Assembly (NCBI RefSeq): GCF_000498535.1
Contig: NZ_AVGG01000019.1
Coordinates: forward strand, 1-64,000
Length of the DNA: 64,000 nt
Source of the DNA: Flavobacterium limnosediminis JC2902
GTDB lineage: Bacteria > Bacteroidota > Bacteroidia > Flavobacteriales > Flavobacteriaceae
Reading direction: 5' to 3'
Shown: positions 35,309-43,203 of the stretch, one piece after another
How the letters are laid out: each line of letters starts with the position of its first letter
How positions within the stretch are numbered: the stretch's first letter is position 1
Position numbers and translations under genes: made by a program
Notes under the pieces: generated by a model
What the model saw: the letters and a program-made list of their open reading frames with translations, nothing else
What the model was told of the DNA's origin: nothing
Database searches by the model: none

Positions 35309-36010
35309 TTTCAGTTTCCCGAAGCGCAGTTTCAATTTGAATTTCAGCAGACTGTCCTCTCCTTTTATGTCAATCCGCATAATTTCAAACGGGTTTTTAA
35401 AAGGAAATTTATTTATTTTATTGCCGATTCGTAATCCCATTTTAATATCGTTCCGGCTTAGAACCGTTTTGAATTTTGATTTTCCAGGCTCGTTTTTAGG
35501 ATAATCCCCGTAAGGATAAGCAACCGCACTGTATACCTTAAGATTGTTTTCCTCAATGCTTTTATAACATTTCTCGAAATCGGCATTGATTTCTGCTTCG
35601 GAAAGGGTTGCATATTTTTTATGGGAGTAGGAATGCAATCCCAATTCAATTGTATCTGGAAGATTTCGCAATTGTTCGAAATTCATGATTTTTTCGCTGC
35701 CCTTATTCCATTCATCGCTTTTACCCACATAGGCAAAAGGAATGAAAAATGTTGCTTTCAGATTGTACTTTTCCAATAAAGGCACAGCATAAAGCAATTG
35801 GTTTTCAGTAACATCATCAAAAGTTATAACGATACTTTTTTTAGCCACCTGGTTTTTATTTTCTAATTCCGACAGGTGAAAACTGGAATAATTATTCTCG
35901 GCCAGATAACGAAACTGCTGTTCTAATTTTGCAGCAGCAATCGTAAGTCCGCTACAGTTTTTCTCATCATTAGAAACGTTGTGATACATTAAAATCGGTA
36001 ATCGTGTCAT
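35300..36010 (-). CDS. Polysaccharide deacetylase (NodB-domain) protein
   Basis: 236 residues. NodB motifs: the catalytic Asp pair in SIVITFDDVTEN and metal-binding His residues in LGLHSYSHKKYATLS. The substrate-side AVAYPYGDYP is also present. The usual TFDDG is FDDV here. It lacks a signal peptide, which suggests action on a cytoplasmic glycan intermediate or non-classical placement. It sits in the middle of the glycosyltransferase cluster and probably removes N-acetyl from a hexosamine of the surface glycan. Confidence 0.87.
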   Translation of the reverse strand: MTRLPILMYHNVSNDEKNCSGLTIAAAKLEQQFRYLAENNYSSFHLSELENKNQVAKKSIVITFDDVTENQLLYAVPLLEKYNLKATFFIPFAYVGKSDEWNKGSEKIMNFEQLRNLPDTIELGLHSYSHKKYATLSEAEINADFEKCYKSIEENNLKVYSAVAYPYGDYPKNEPGKSKFKTVLSRNDIKMGLRIGNKINKFPFKNPFEIMRIDIKGEDSLLKFKLKLRFGKLKLF

Positions 36011-36047
36011 TTCGTTATTTTATATTAGTAAATAATTGTAAAATTAT

Positions 36048-36055
36048 TACATTTG
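36048..36055 (+). promoter_or_regulatory. Promoter -7 element (TACATTTG), WaaE-like GT2 (II)
   Basis: An exact TAnnTTTG match 34 bp upstream of the TTG start at 36090; no well-spaced -33. Confidence 0.45.
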
Positions 36056-36089
36056 CTGCTATATCCACCAAAATACACTCCCAAATAAT

Positions 36090-36845
36090 TTGGAATCAAA
36101 AATAACGGCATTAGCAATTACTTTAAACGAAGAAGAAAACGTAAAACAGTATGTTGAAAGTTTGTCTTTTGCTGATGAAATTATTTTTGTCGACTCCTAC
36201 AGCACCGATAAAACGGTCGAAATCGCCAAAAGTCTAGGAGTAACGGTGATTCAAAGAGAATTTGATAATTTTTCCAATCAGCGTAATTTCGCTATCAGTC
36301 AAGCCAAAAACGACTGGATTGTTTTCTTCGATTTAGATGAAATTGTCACCCCAAAATTAAAAACTGAAATCCAAACAGTAACCGGTTCCGCATCCGACTT
36401 TGTTGCCTATTATGCCAAACGAAATTTCCACTTCATGGGAAAACACATTAAGTACGGCGGTTGGCAATCCGACAAGGCAATTCGGGTTTTCAACAAAAAA
36501 TATTGCCAGTACAACGGAAATCTGGTTCATGAAGTTGTGGCTGCCAATGGTAAAGTAGGCTATTTAAAAGAGCGGGTTAACCATTACAGCTACAAAAGTT
36601 TCGACAATTACAACAACAAGCTCAATTTATACAGTAAACTTCAGGCGGAAACTCTTTATCTTAAGAATAAAAGACCTAACGCCTATCATTTTTTCATACG
36701 TCCGAAGTACCGCTTTTTCTGGCAATACATTTATCGATTAGGTTTTTTAGACGGTAAAGAAGGCTTTATGCTGGCTTATGTACACGCCTTTTCAGTTTTC
36801 AAAAGATACCTGCAGTTGTGGATGATGTACCGTAAACTCGAATAG
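36090..36845 (+). CDS. WaaE/KdtX-like glycosyltransferase family 2 (II)
   Basis: 251 residues from a TTG start at 36090; no ATG is available before the first conserved strand (ITALAITLNEEENVKQYVES). GT-A motifs: FADEIIFVDSYSTDKT, FDNFSNQRNFAI, WIVFFDLDEIVT. The C-terminus has KYRFFWQYIYRLGFLDGKEG. It is paralogous to the gene at 34571, with motif-for-motif correspondence. It probably adds a core sugar to LPS. Confidence 0.88.
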   Translation: MESKITALAITLNEEENVKQYVESLSFADEIIFVDSYSTDKTVEIAKSLGVTVIQREFDNFSNQRNFAISQAKNDWIVFFDLDEIVTPKLKTEIQTVTGSASDFVAYYAKRNFHFMGKHIKYGGWQSDKAIRVFNKKYCQYNGNLVHEVVAANGKVGYLKERVNHYSYKSFDNYNNKLNLYSKLQAETLYLKNKRPNAYHFFIRPKYRFFWQYIYRLGFLDGKEGFMLAYVHAFSVFKRYLQLWMMYRKLE

Positions 36846-36846
36846 T

Positions 36847-37635
36847 TTATTTCAGGTATTTATCGATTCCGTTTTCTGTCCAAACCACTTTATTGGCAAT
36901 GGTCTGATTTTGCATTTCATCGTTTTTATCGAAATTATCTCTTGAATTGATTTTGTGGTGAATATGGAAAACGATACCGGCATAGCGAAGCCTTTTAGCC
37001 TTTACACCTTTATTCCCCATTCGGATGACCAAATCGGAATCTTCCCTGCCCCAACCTTCATAATCCTCGTTATAACCGTTGATTTCGATAAAATCTTTTC
37101 TCCAGAAAGACACGTTACATCCCCGGAATTTATCCGAATACGATTCATGCATTTTATAAAGCGAAGCCAAGAAAGGAATATGTAACGCTCTGGATTTATT
37201 TTTAATTTCCTTTGAAAAGTAATTAAACGAAACTATTCCTTTTTCCAACACCTCACTAACATGATTCGGCAGAATGTTCACTCGGGCTCCGTATAAATAA
37301 GCTTCTTTCACTCGGGCTTTAATGTGGTCTTCCACAAATTTTGAGTGAAGAATACAATCACCGTCCACCTGAATAATATAATCGGCATCGGTACCCGCAA
37401 CTGCCTTATTTAGGATTCTGGATTTTCGGAAACCGTGATCTTCCTGCCAAAAATGTTTAATGGAAACCGGGCATTTTCTCTGATACGATTCGATTAGTAA
37501 TTTTGTTTCTTCTTTTGAGCCATCATCAGCGATAAGAATTTCATCCGGCATAACCGATTGCGACAAAACACTTTTAAGCACAACATTCAGTGCTGCCGGC
37601 CAATTGTATGTAGAAATTAATAAAGCTGTTTTCAT
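36847..37635 (-). CDS. Glycosyltransferase family 2 with C-terminal galactosyltransferase-like segment (II)
   Basis: About 262 residues from the ATG at 37635, chosen because it starts at the first GT-A strand (MKTALLISTYNWPAALNVVL) and avoids overlap with the next gene; a longer frame to 37668 exists. Motifs: LIADDGSKEET, QVDGDCILHSKFVE, and the C-terminal NGYNEDYEGWGREDSDLVIR. It is a paralogue of the gene at 33698. It lies 1 bp after the upstream transferase gene and forms an operon with it. Confidence 0.87.
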   Translation of the reverse strand: MKTALLISTYNWPAALNVVLKSVLSQSVMPDEILIADDGSKEETKLLIESYQRKCPVSIKHFWQEDHGFRKSRILNKAVAGTDADYIIQVDGDCILHSKFVEDHIKARVKEAYLYGARVNILPNHVSEVLEKGIVSFNYFSKEIKNKSRALHIPFLASLYKMHESYSDKFRGCNVSFWRKDFIEINGYNEDYEGWGREDSDLVIRMGNKGVKAKRLRYAGIVFHIHHKINSRDNFDKNDEMQNQTIANKVVWTENGIDKYLK

Positions 37636-37636
37636 T

Positions 37637-38503
37637 TTATTTAAATAAATGCTTAAACCACTGCCCAAAGTTCTTTTTCCATATAAAAAAAGCTGAAGGC
37701 CTTATTTTGTCTGTCTTTTCGATGTTAGTAAGGATATCCGAAAATGTATCGGCCTTAATAAACTCTAGTGTTTTCCACTTATGAGGCTCCAAATAAAAGA
37801 AATCACTCATTGTATGGTAATTGGTATCGTTCACGGTCTCCCATTTTTTAATGAAAGAATCGATATTAACATCAACATCGTGTCCCCAGTTACTGAATTT
37901 CTGAATCAATTCTTCTTTCGTTCGGGACAAACATTCGTGCAGGATTACCGAATCATGATAAATTATTCTTGCTTTGGTATTACGCCCGAATTTATAATCG
38001 GGATAATTAGTAACAGCCATTACTTTACTGGCTTCATTTACATACAGAATACCATTTTCGAGTCTTTTATAGAGATTGATTAAAAAAGGGGAAATCTGTA
38101 CCGGATGTTTTTCCGGATGTTTCAAAAACTTGTTTTGAGATTTTAAATAAGTTACAAAATTTTTGAAATCGATAAAATATTCGTCGGCATCCAGCTGAAT
38201 TATCCAATTACCGATACCCATTTCATTCGCCAGCATTTTACGTTCGCGAACTTCACATTCCATCGCTGTTAACTGTGGCTGATAAAAATCTTCTTCATAG
38301 ATAACTATCTTTTTATCCGTATCAATTTTTTTTATCCATTCAAAAAACATTGGATCAATTGAAAAAATTTCACCTTTCCATGTTTTACGGTTCTTATCGA
38401 CAGCCAGAAAAATGGTATCAGATTCTTTATAAATGGGCGGAATTGCATTTTTCAGAAGTTCATAATCATAGGACACCAAAAAACCAACCTGAATTTTATT
38501 CAT
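37637..38503 (-). CDS. Glycosyltransferase-like protein (GT2-related, DxD-containing)
   Basis: 288 residues. The N-terminus (KIQVGFLVSYDYELLKNAIP) and the WIIQLDADEYFIDFKNFV metal-site motif indicate a GT-A-type transferase of the Glyco_tranf_2_4-like group, with AMECEVRERKMLANEMG before it. Donor and acceptor unknown. It is co-directional with the following GT2 (1-bp gap) and has a divergent promoter region shared with the GT2 at 38607. Confidence 0.75.
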   Translation of the reverse strand: MNKIQVGFLVSYDYELLKNAIPPIYKESDTIFLAVDKNRKTWKGEIFSIDPMFFEWIKKIDTDKKIVIYEEDFYQPQLTAMECEVRERKMLANEMGIGNWIIQLDADEYFIDFKNFVTYLKSQNKFLKHPEKHPVQISPFLINLYKRLENGILYVNEASKVMAVTNYPDYKFGRNTKARIIYHDSVILHECLSRTKEELIQKFSNWGHDVDVNIDSFIKKWETVNDTNYHTMSDFFYLEPHKWKTLEFIKADTFSDILTNIEKTDKIRPSAFFIWKKNFGQWFKHLFK

Positions 38504-38521
38504 CTTACTCTATTTAACTGA

Positions 38522-38529
38522 CAAATATA
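38522..38529 (-). promoter_or_regulatory. Promoter -7 element (TATATTTG), two-gene GT operon
   Basis: An exact TAnnTTTG match on the minus strand, 19 bp upstream of the ATG at 38503. Confidence 0.5.
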
Positions 38530-38585
38530 ATAATCTTTACCGGTGGATTTCAGAACATCATTAACAAGTTTCGGCAGAATAGTAA

Positions 38586-38593
38586 TATCTTTG
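38586..38593 (+). promoter_or_regulatory. Promoter -7 element (TATCTTTG), GT2 at 38607
   Basis: An exact TAnnTTTG match 14 bp upstream of the ATG at 38607, divergent from the 38522 element. Confidence 0.5.
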
Positions 38594-38606
38594 ACAAAAT
38601 AATTTA

Positions 38607-39626
38607 ATGACAGTTCGCATGCAAAGCCCTCTTCTTTCTGTTATAATGCCGGTTTTTAATGGTGAAAAATTTCTTTCAGAAACAATTGAAAGTATTTTAA
38701 ATCAAACATTTACCGATTTTGAATTACTGATCCTGAACGACAATTCCACCGATAGCACTCAAGCAATTATCGAACGTTATCAGGAGAAAGATTCCCGAAT
38801 AAGAACTATTATAAAGGAGAGTAATGTGGGGCCGGCCAATTTGAGAAATGAAGGTTTTTCACTGGCAAAAGGAGAATATATTGCCTTAATGGATGCGGAT
38901 GATATTGCATTACCCACCCGATTTGAAAAACAGGTTCAGGTTTTGAATACCAATCCTGAAGTTGGAGTTTGCGGAACCTGGTTTACTTTTTTTGGAGGAA
39001 AAAAGAACAAAACGGTTAAACAGCCGGAAAATCACGATAAGATCAAAATATCTTTTTTAAGCAGTTGCAGCATCGGAAATCCTACCGTGATGGTACGAAA
39101 ATCTGCCTTGAAAGAACATCGATTTGAAAATCAGTATGTTCCCGTAGAGGATTATGATTTATGGAGCCGAATGATTTTTACCACTAATTTTCATATCGTC
39201 CAGGAATCGTTACTTAGATACAGACAACACGATTCAAACATCAGTAAAACCAAAATAGAAAATGTTAACCGTTCTGTAAGAGCTGTGAAAAGCAATATGC
39301 TGAAACAGTTTGGAATAGACAGCTCGGATACGAATGTTGATGTTTACCTAAATGCGCTGACCATGAAGCGCAAACTCACTCCCGAAGAAATAAAGAATAC
39401 GATAAAAGCCTCGAAATTTATTATTTCTCAAAATGAAAAACTTGGTAATTTTGATAAGGTTTTATTAAAAAAACAGATTGACAGTGTGCTTTTACGAACA
39501 GTGAGAAATGCAAAAAAACACAATATGTCTTTTTTTAATTATCTTAAAAATGAAGAAAAGGACTTGTTCAGACAGATCAAATTCTTAGACAAAACGATAC
39601 TTTTCTTTAAATGCATTACAGGGTAA
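38607..39626 (+). CDS. Glycosyltransferase family 2
   Basis: 339 residues. A canonical GT-A N-terminus: LLSVIMPVFNGEKFLSETIE, LNDNSTDST, NVGPANLRNEG and ALMDADDIALPTRFE, then GNPTVMVRKSAL and VPVEDYDLWSRMIFTTNFHI. A lysine-rich helical C-terminus follows. It probably adds a sugar to the surface glycan; specificity unknown. It converges on the pse operon, with a shared terminator between. Confidence 0.9.
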   Translation: MTVRMQSPLLSVIMPVFNGEKFLSETIESILNQTFTDFELLILNDNSTDSTQAIIERYQEKDSRIRTIIKESNVGPANLRNEGFSLAKGEYIALMDADDIALPTRFEKQVQVLNTNPEVGVCGTWFTFFGGKKNKTVKQPENHDKIKISFLSSCSIGNPTVMVRKSALKEHRFENQYVPVEDYDLWSRMIFTTNFHIVQESLLRYRQHDSNISKTKIENVNRSVRAVKSNMLKQFGIDSSDTNVDVYLNALTMKRKLTPEEIKNTIKASKFIISQNEKLGNFDKVLLKKQIDSVLLRTVRNAKKHNMSFFNYLKNEEKDLFRQIKFLDKTILFFKCITG

Positions 39627-39633
39627 TGAAAAT

Positions 39634-39660
39634 AAAAAAGATAGCTGAGCTATCTTTTTT
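39634..39660. terminator. Bidirectional terminator between GT2 and the pse operon
   Basis: A near-perfect palindrome, AAAAAAGATA ... TATCTTTTTT with loop GCTGAGC. Its right arm contains the stop region of the convergent operon's last gene. Confidence 0.85.
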
Positions 39661-41125
39661 TATTGATGAATCTCCGCAATTCCCGAATAATGAAATTTGC
39701 CTTGATTTGTTTTCCTTTATAACTTCCTTTTCCCAGATTAATGGGGGAATAGTTCTTATATTTATATCCGAAACTTTCATTCCAAAATCCGTATTTAAGC
39801 GTATCTTCATGCTTTATTTTAGGAAATTCATACGAATCATCAGTTAAAATAGTCATCAATTCCGCATGGTTTTTCGGAATCACAAAACAGTCTAAACGCT
39901 CGTAAGCTGCTCTTCCCAACAAAACCACATTCTTACCTGCAAAAGCCGCTTCGGCACCAACAGTTGAACCGAAAACAACAATGATATCACTCTTGTTGAT
40001 TAATGCATAAGTATCAACACTATCTTCGGCCGGAATTATCTCAACCGATTTGTATTTCCCAATAACATCTCTTAAAAACTGATTCTGACTGTTATCCAGT
40101 CCTTTCAAATTGGGATGAACCCGCAAATAGAGTTTAACATCGGTATTGTTTTCCAAAGCCTCACAAATCTGACGAATTCCTTCATTATCATTGGAATAAA
40201 AATAAGGCCCGAAACCTTCCAATCCTTCATACTCATCCAACGAAGAATTAAAAATAGTGATTACTTTCTTACCTGAATTATGTTTAAAACTTTCCGGAAG
40301 CCTTCCTTCTTGCTGTTCTTTGGTAAACGAATACCAAGCATCTTCCACTCGTTGGATTCTGTTCGTATAAAAAGTTTCCCCTATTTCTTCCTTGTTTCCG
40401 ATGGCCTGCTTCCAAAGTCTTTCCATTTCTTCACTGACTGTTTCTATGGAATGCGGAATGGAATTTACACGAAACAGAAACGAATCTATTTTTCCGCCAC
40501 GTTCGTGTGTTGCATAATCAATTTTCTTTTCCTGACAAACGCGCAACACCGGGCGGTTCTCGATAAATCTTCCGTTGAAAAGCACCACTAAATCGGGTTT
40601 GACCTCCTCAATAATCATCTGAAAAGCTTCATACAGATAAGCCCCGGTAAACAATCCCCGTTCTATAAAATCCTTGTAGTCGGTAACATACGGTTCATGA
40701 TTTCGGGTAAAAGAAACCAACGACGAAGCAGTTGCCATTCCGGAATCATAATTTTTATATCGGAACGCTTTTAGTTCGGAAATATCTGTAAAATCTGATT
40801 TAGGTACAAAACTTTTTTTAAAATCGGATTGTTTCAGAAACGAGCTATATAGAATAACGTGTAGGTTATGTGCATTTTCAATCTTCTTTTTTATAAAGTT
40901 AACCCCCTTATTAACCCTGGAAAAACACACCTCACAATCCATTTTTTTATGTTCAGGATTATTGAAGCACACTTTAAAATCGGCATTACAAATCAGCCAG
41001 TACACTCTGTTTCCCTGCTGAAGCAAATGCTCCACAATTTCCATCTCGGTTTCAAGATGCGGTGCCGGATGGTATGTGGTTTGTACAAGAACTGTTTTGT
41101 CCCGTATGCTGTCGATATGTATCAT
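39650..41125 (-). CDS. Capsule/Kdo-transferase-like GT-B protein, last gene of the pse operon
   Basis: 491 residues, no membrane segment. The C-terminal half has the features of KpsS/KpsC-like or CMP-sugar transferases: KLYLRVHPNLKGLDNSQNQF, then EIIPAEDSVDTYALINKSDI and VVFGSTVGAEAAFAGKNVVL (a Ser/Thr-rich nucleotide-binding loop with conserved Glu). The N-terminus holds a CxxC-like FSRVNKG region with four Cys (about 45-75). From its place at the end of the nonulosonate operon I infer that it transfers the CMP-activated sugar, but this is not shown by sequence. Confidence 0.65.
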   Translation of the reverse strand: MIHIDSIRDKTVLVQTTYHPAPHLETEMEIVEHLLQQGNRVYWLICNADFKVCFNNPEHKKMDCEVCFSRVNKGVNFIKKKIENAHNLHVILYSSFLKQSDFKKSFVPKSDFTDISELKAFRYKNYDSGMATASSLVSFTRNHEPYVTDYKDFIERGLFTGAYLYEAFQMIIEEVKPDLVVLFNGRFIENRPVLRVCQEKKIDYATHERGGKIDSFLFRVNSIPHSIETVSEEMERLWKQAIGNKEEIGETFYTNRIQRVEDAWYSFTKEQQEGRLPESFKHNSGKKVITIFNSSLDEYEGLEGFGPYFYSNDNEGIRQICEALENNTDVKLYLRVHPNLKGLDNSQNQFLRDVIGKYKSVEIIPAEDSVDTYALINKSDIIVVFGSTVGAEAAFAGKNVVLLGRAAYERLDCFVIPKNHAELMTILTDDSYEFPKIKHEDTLKYGFWNESFGYKYKNYSPINLGKGSYKGKQIKANFIIRELRRFINKKR

Positions 41126-41139
41126 TGGTACATTTTAAA

Positions 41140-42177
41140 TTATTCTGCAAAATCAAGTTTCATTGGAGTTCCCTTTTCTAAATCCGTTTTGGCTTTTTTC
41201 CCCAATAATTCATTCAAATATTTAGGATGCAACCCAAAACCAGGGCGTACAGAACGCAAATTAAGCGCGGTAAATACCTCTCCGGCTTTCATATCCTCGG
41301 CAATGTACAAAGAACGACTGAAATCTTTTCCTTTCGCCTGTTTTTCGGTTAATGTATAATCTACCACACCGATTGCTTTTTCAGCTTCGCGAACTGCTTT
41401 TACCATTGCGGTAAATTCTTCTTCATTCATTGAAAAAGATGCATCCGGACCTCCAATGGCGCGGTCTAAAATAAAGTGTTTTTCAATGATTCTTGCTCCG
41501 AAAACCGTTGCCACAATTGGCACTGTGCTTCCCATAGTATGATCGGAAAGTCCGCTGATAACGTTATAGCGCTCGGTCAAATCTTTCACCATAATCATGT
41601 TCGCTTCTTCGATTGGTGCCGGATAACTCGACGTGCATTTTAAAAGCGCAATATCATTATTCCCCATTCTTCGGCACGCATCTAAAGCCAGTTCGATGTC
41701 TTCCTGTTGCGCAATTCCGGTAGAAATAATGATCGGTTTTCCTTTCGAAGCCACATATTCAATCAATGGAATGTCGGTAATTTCAAAAGACGCAATTTTA
41801 TACGCAGGGGAGTTCAAATCTTCCAATAAATCCACCGCTGTTTTATCAAACGGAGATGAAAAACAGATTAGGCCTTCCTCTTTGGCTACTTTATATATTT
41901 CCGCATGCCATTCCCAAGGCGTATAGGCTTCCTGATAAAGGGAATGCAGTTTTTTTCCGTCCCATATAGTCCCTTTGATTACAAAATCTTCCTTATCGGA
42001 ATCGAGCGTAATTGTATCTGCCGTATACGTTTGCAGTTTAATACAATCGGCACCAGCGCGTTTTGCGGCTCTTACGGTTTCCAACGCAGTTTCCAGACTC
42101 CCGTTGTGGTTGGCTGAAAGTTCTGCAATGATAAAAACCGGTGATTGTGAATCTATTTTATAGTTGTCTATTATCAT
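41140..42177 (-). CDS. pseI: Pseudaminic acid synthase (NeuB family)
   Basis: 345 residues, two domains. The N-terminal TIM barrel condenses phosphoenolpyruvate with a 6-carbon diacetamido sugar (FIIAELSANHNGSLETALET, GADCIKLQTYTADT, CFSSPFDKTAVDLL, YKIASFEITDIPL, GLSDHTMGST). The C-terminal SAF antifreeze-like domain is about 280-345 (FSRSLYIAEDMKAGEVFT, RSVRPGFGLHP). The ELSANHNG and TADT patterns favour PseI over sialic acid NeuB. Its ATG overlaps the TGA of the preceding GNAT gene, so they are translationally coupled. Confidence 0.93.
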   Translation of the reverse strand: MIIDNYKIDSQSPVFIIAELSANHNGSLETALETVRAAKRAGADCIKLQTYTADTITLDSDKEDFVIKGTIWDGKKLHSLYQEAYTPWEWHAEIYKVAKEEGLICFSSPFDKTAVDLLEDLNSPAYKIASFEITDIPLIEYVASKGKPIIISTGIAQQEDIELALDACRRMGNNDIALLKCTSSYPAPIEEANMIMVKDLTERYNVISGLSDHTMGSTVPIVATVFGARIIEKHFILDRAIGGPDASFSMNEEEFTAMVKAVREAEKAIGVVDYTLTEKQAKGKDFSRSLYIAEDMKAGEVFTALNLRSVRPGFGLHPKYLNELLGKKAKTDLEKGTPMKLDFAE

Positions 42178-43190
42178 AGTCGTTTTATATAATGAAAACT
42201 GTCAATGTTTTCATATTTAAGCATTTCCAGCATCGAAAAACCAGCCTTTTCAAAAGCTTTTGACGAAGCGGGATTATCTAATTTGATGTAAGCACTGATG
42301 CAAATTTCAGGATTTTTTGTTAAAAATGCATCGGAAGATAATGCTATCATTTTGGCCGCATAGCCTTTTCCTCTGTGATTTTCATCGGTGGAAATTCCGA
42401 TTATCGCCGAAGTATTGTCTGTTTTCTGAATGCGCACCTGCCCGATATTCTGATTATCATGGTTCTGAAAGAGGAACATATAACAATTCTCGTCTTTCAG
42501 TTTCGACTTAAACCAGTTTACATGATTCTCGTACGGAATACTTTCCGAAGAATACGAATTGCTTCTTACCGTGGGATCGTTAGCCCAATTATAATACAGT
42601 TCGACATCGTTTTCCGTTGCTTTCCGGAATAAAATATTGTTATTTACTTTCGAATGAATAAGAACATCCAGGTACTTTCCGTCAAAGAAACAATGTTCTT
42701 TCAATCGGGCATCTTCAGTGAATCCGCAATTCAAAAGCACATCATACAGGTGCGGACGTAAATCAAACGCGTACGTAAATATCTTATGAAAATTTAATCC
42801 TTCGAAAGCCACTCTTTCAATCAGACTCAGGTAATTCGACCAGAATTCGGCAAAAAAGGCCTTTTCTAGGTCCGTTTTCATGATGAAGGAGATTTCGGCA
42901 TTTTTATCTATCCAGTTGATATGCACCAAACCGCCATAACCTACAAACTGATCCTCATGAAAAAAAGAAAACAATAACTGATTGGGTTTTTCTGTCTCAA
43001 AAAGTCCTGCAACAACCGTAGCAAAATAGTTTTCCTGCTTTTCGGTTGTTAATGTCTCCGATTGCCTTAAATGGTACAATTGCTCGTTTCTGATCTTCAG
43101 GATTTCATATTTATCCTCATCCCGAATCGGTTCGATATGGAACGAATTAATTTTGAAAACATTGGTATCTAAACATTTGTATGTGCGCAT
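42174..43190 (-). CDS. Double-GNAT acetyltransferase of the pse operon
   Basis: 338 residues with two GNAT-like halves. Half one (about 15-165) has QLLFSFFHEDQFVGYGGLVH and a degenerate acetyl-CoA loop. Half two (about 180-338) begins ILFRKATENDVELYYNWAND and has the classic acetyl-CoA loop GISTDENHRGKGYAAKMIAL. From memory, half two resembles the GNAT domain often fused to PseG in Bacteroidota, and half one is closer to PseH. It probably N-acetylates the 4-amino group of the sugar intermediate. It overlaps pseI by 4 bp and follows the fusion gene by 13 bp. Confidence 0.8.
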   Translation of the reverse strand: MRTYKCLDTNVFKINSFHIEPIRDEDKYEILKIRNEQLYHLRQSETLTTEKQENYFATVVAGLFETEKPNQLLFSFFHEDQFVGYGGLVHINWIDKNAEISFIMKTDLEKAFFAEFWSNYLSLIERVAFEGLNFHKIFTYAFDLRPHLYDVLLNCGFTEDARLKEHCFFDGKYLDVLIHSKVNNNILFRKATENDVELYYNWANDPTVRSNSYSSESIPYENHVNWFKSKLKDENCYMFLFQNHDNQNIGQVRIQKTDNTSAIIGISTDENHRGKGYAAKMIALSSDAFLTKNPEICISAYIKLDNPASSKAFEKAGFSMLEMLKYENIDSFHYIKRL

Positions 43191-43203
43191 CGGAACTATA
43201 TTT

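Noticed and set aside
39611..39847. 78-codon plus-strand frame at the end of the GT2 gene
   Set aside because: Covers the bidirectional terminator and the antisense of the pse operon's last gene; not a gene.
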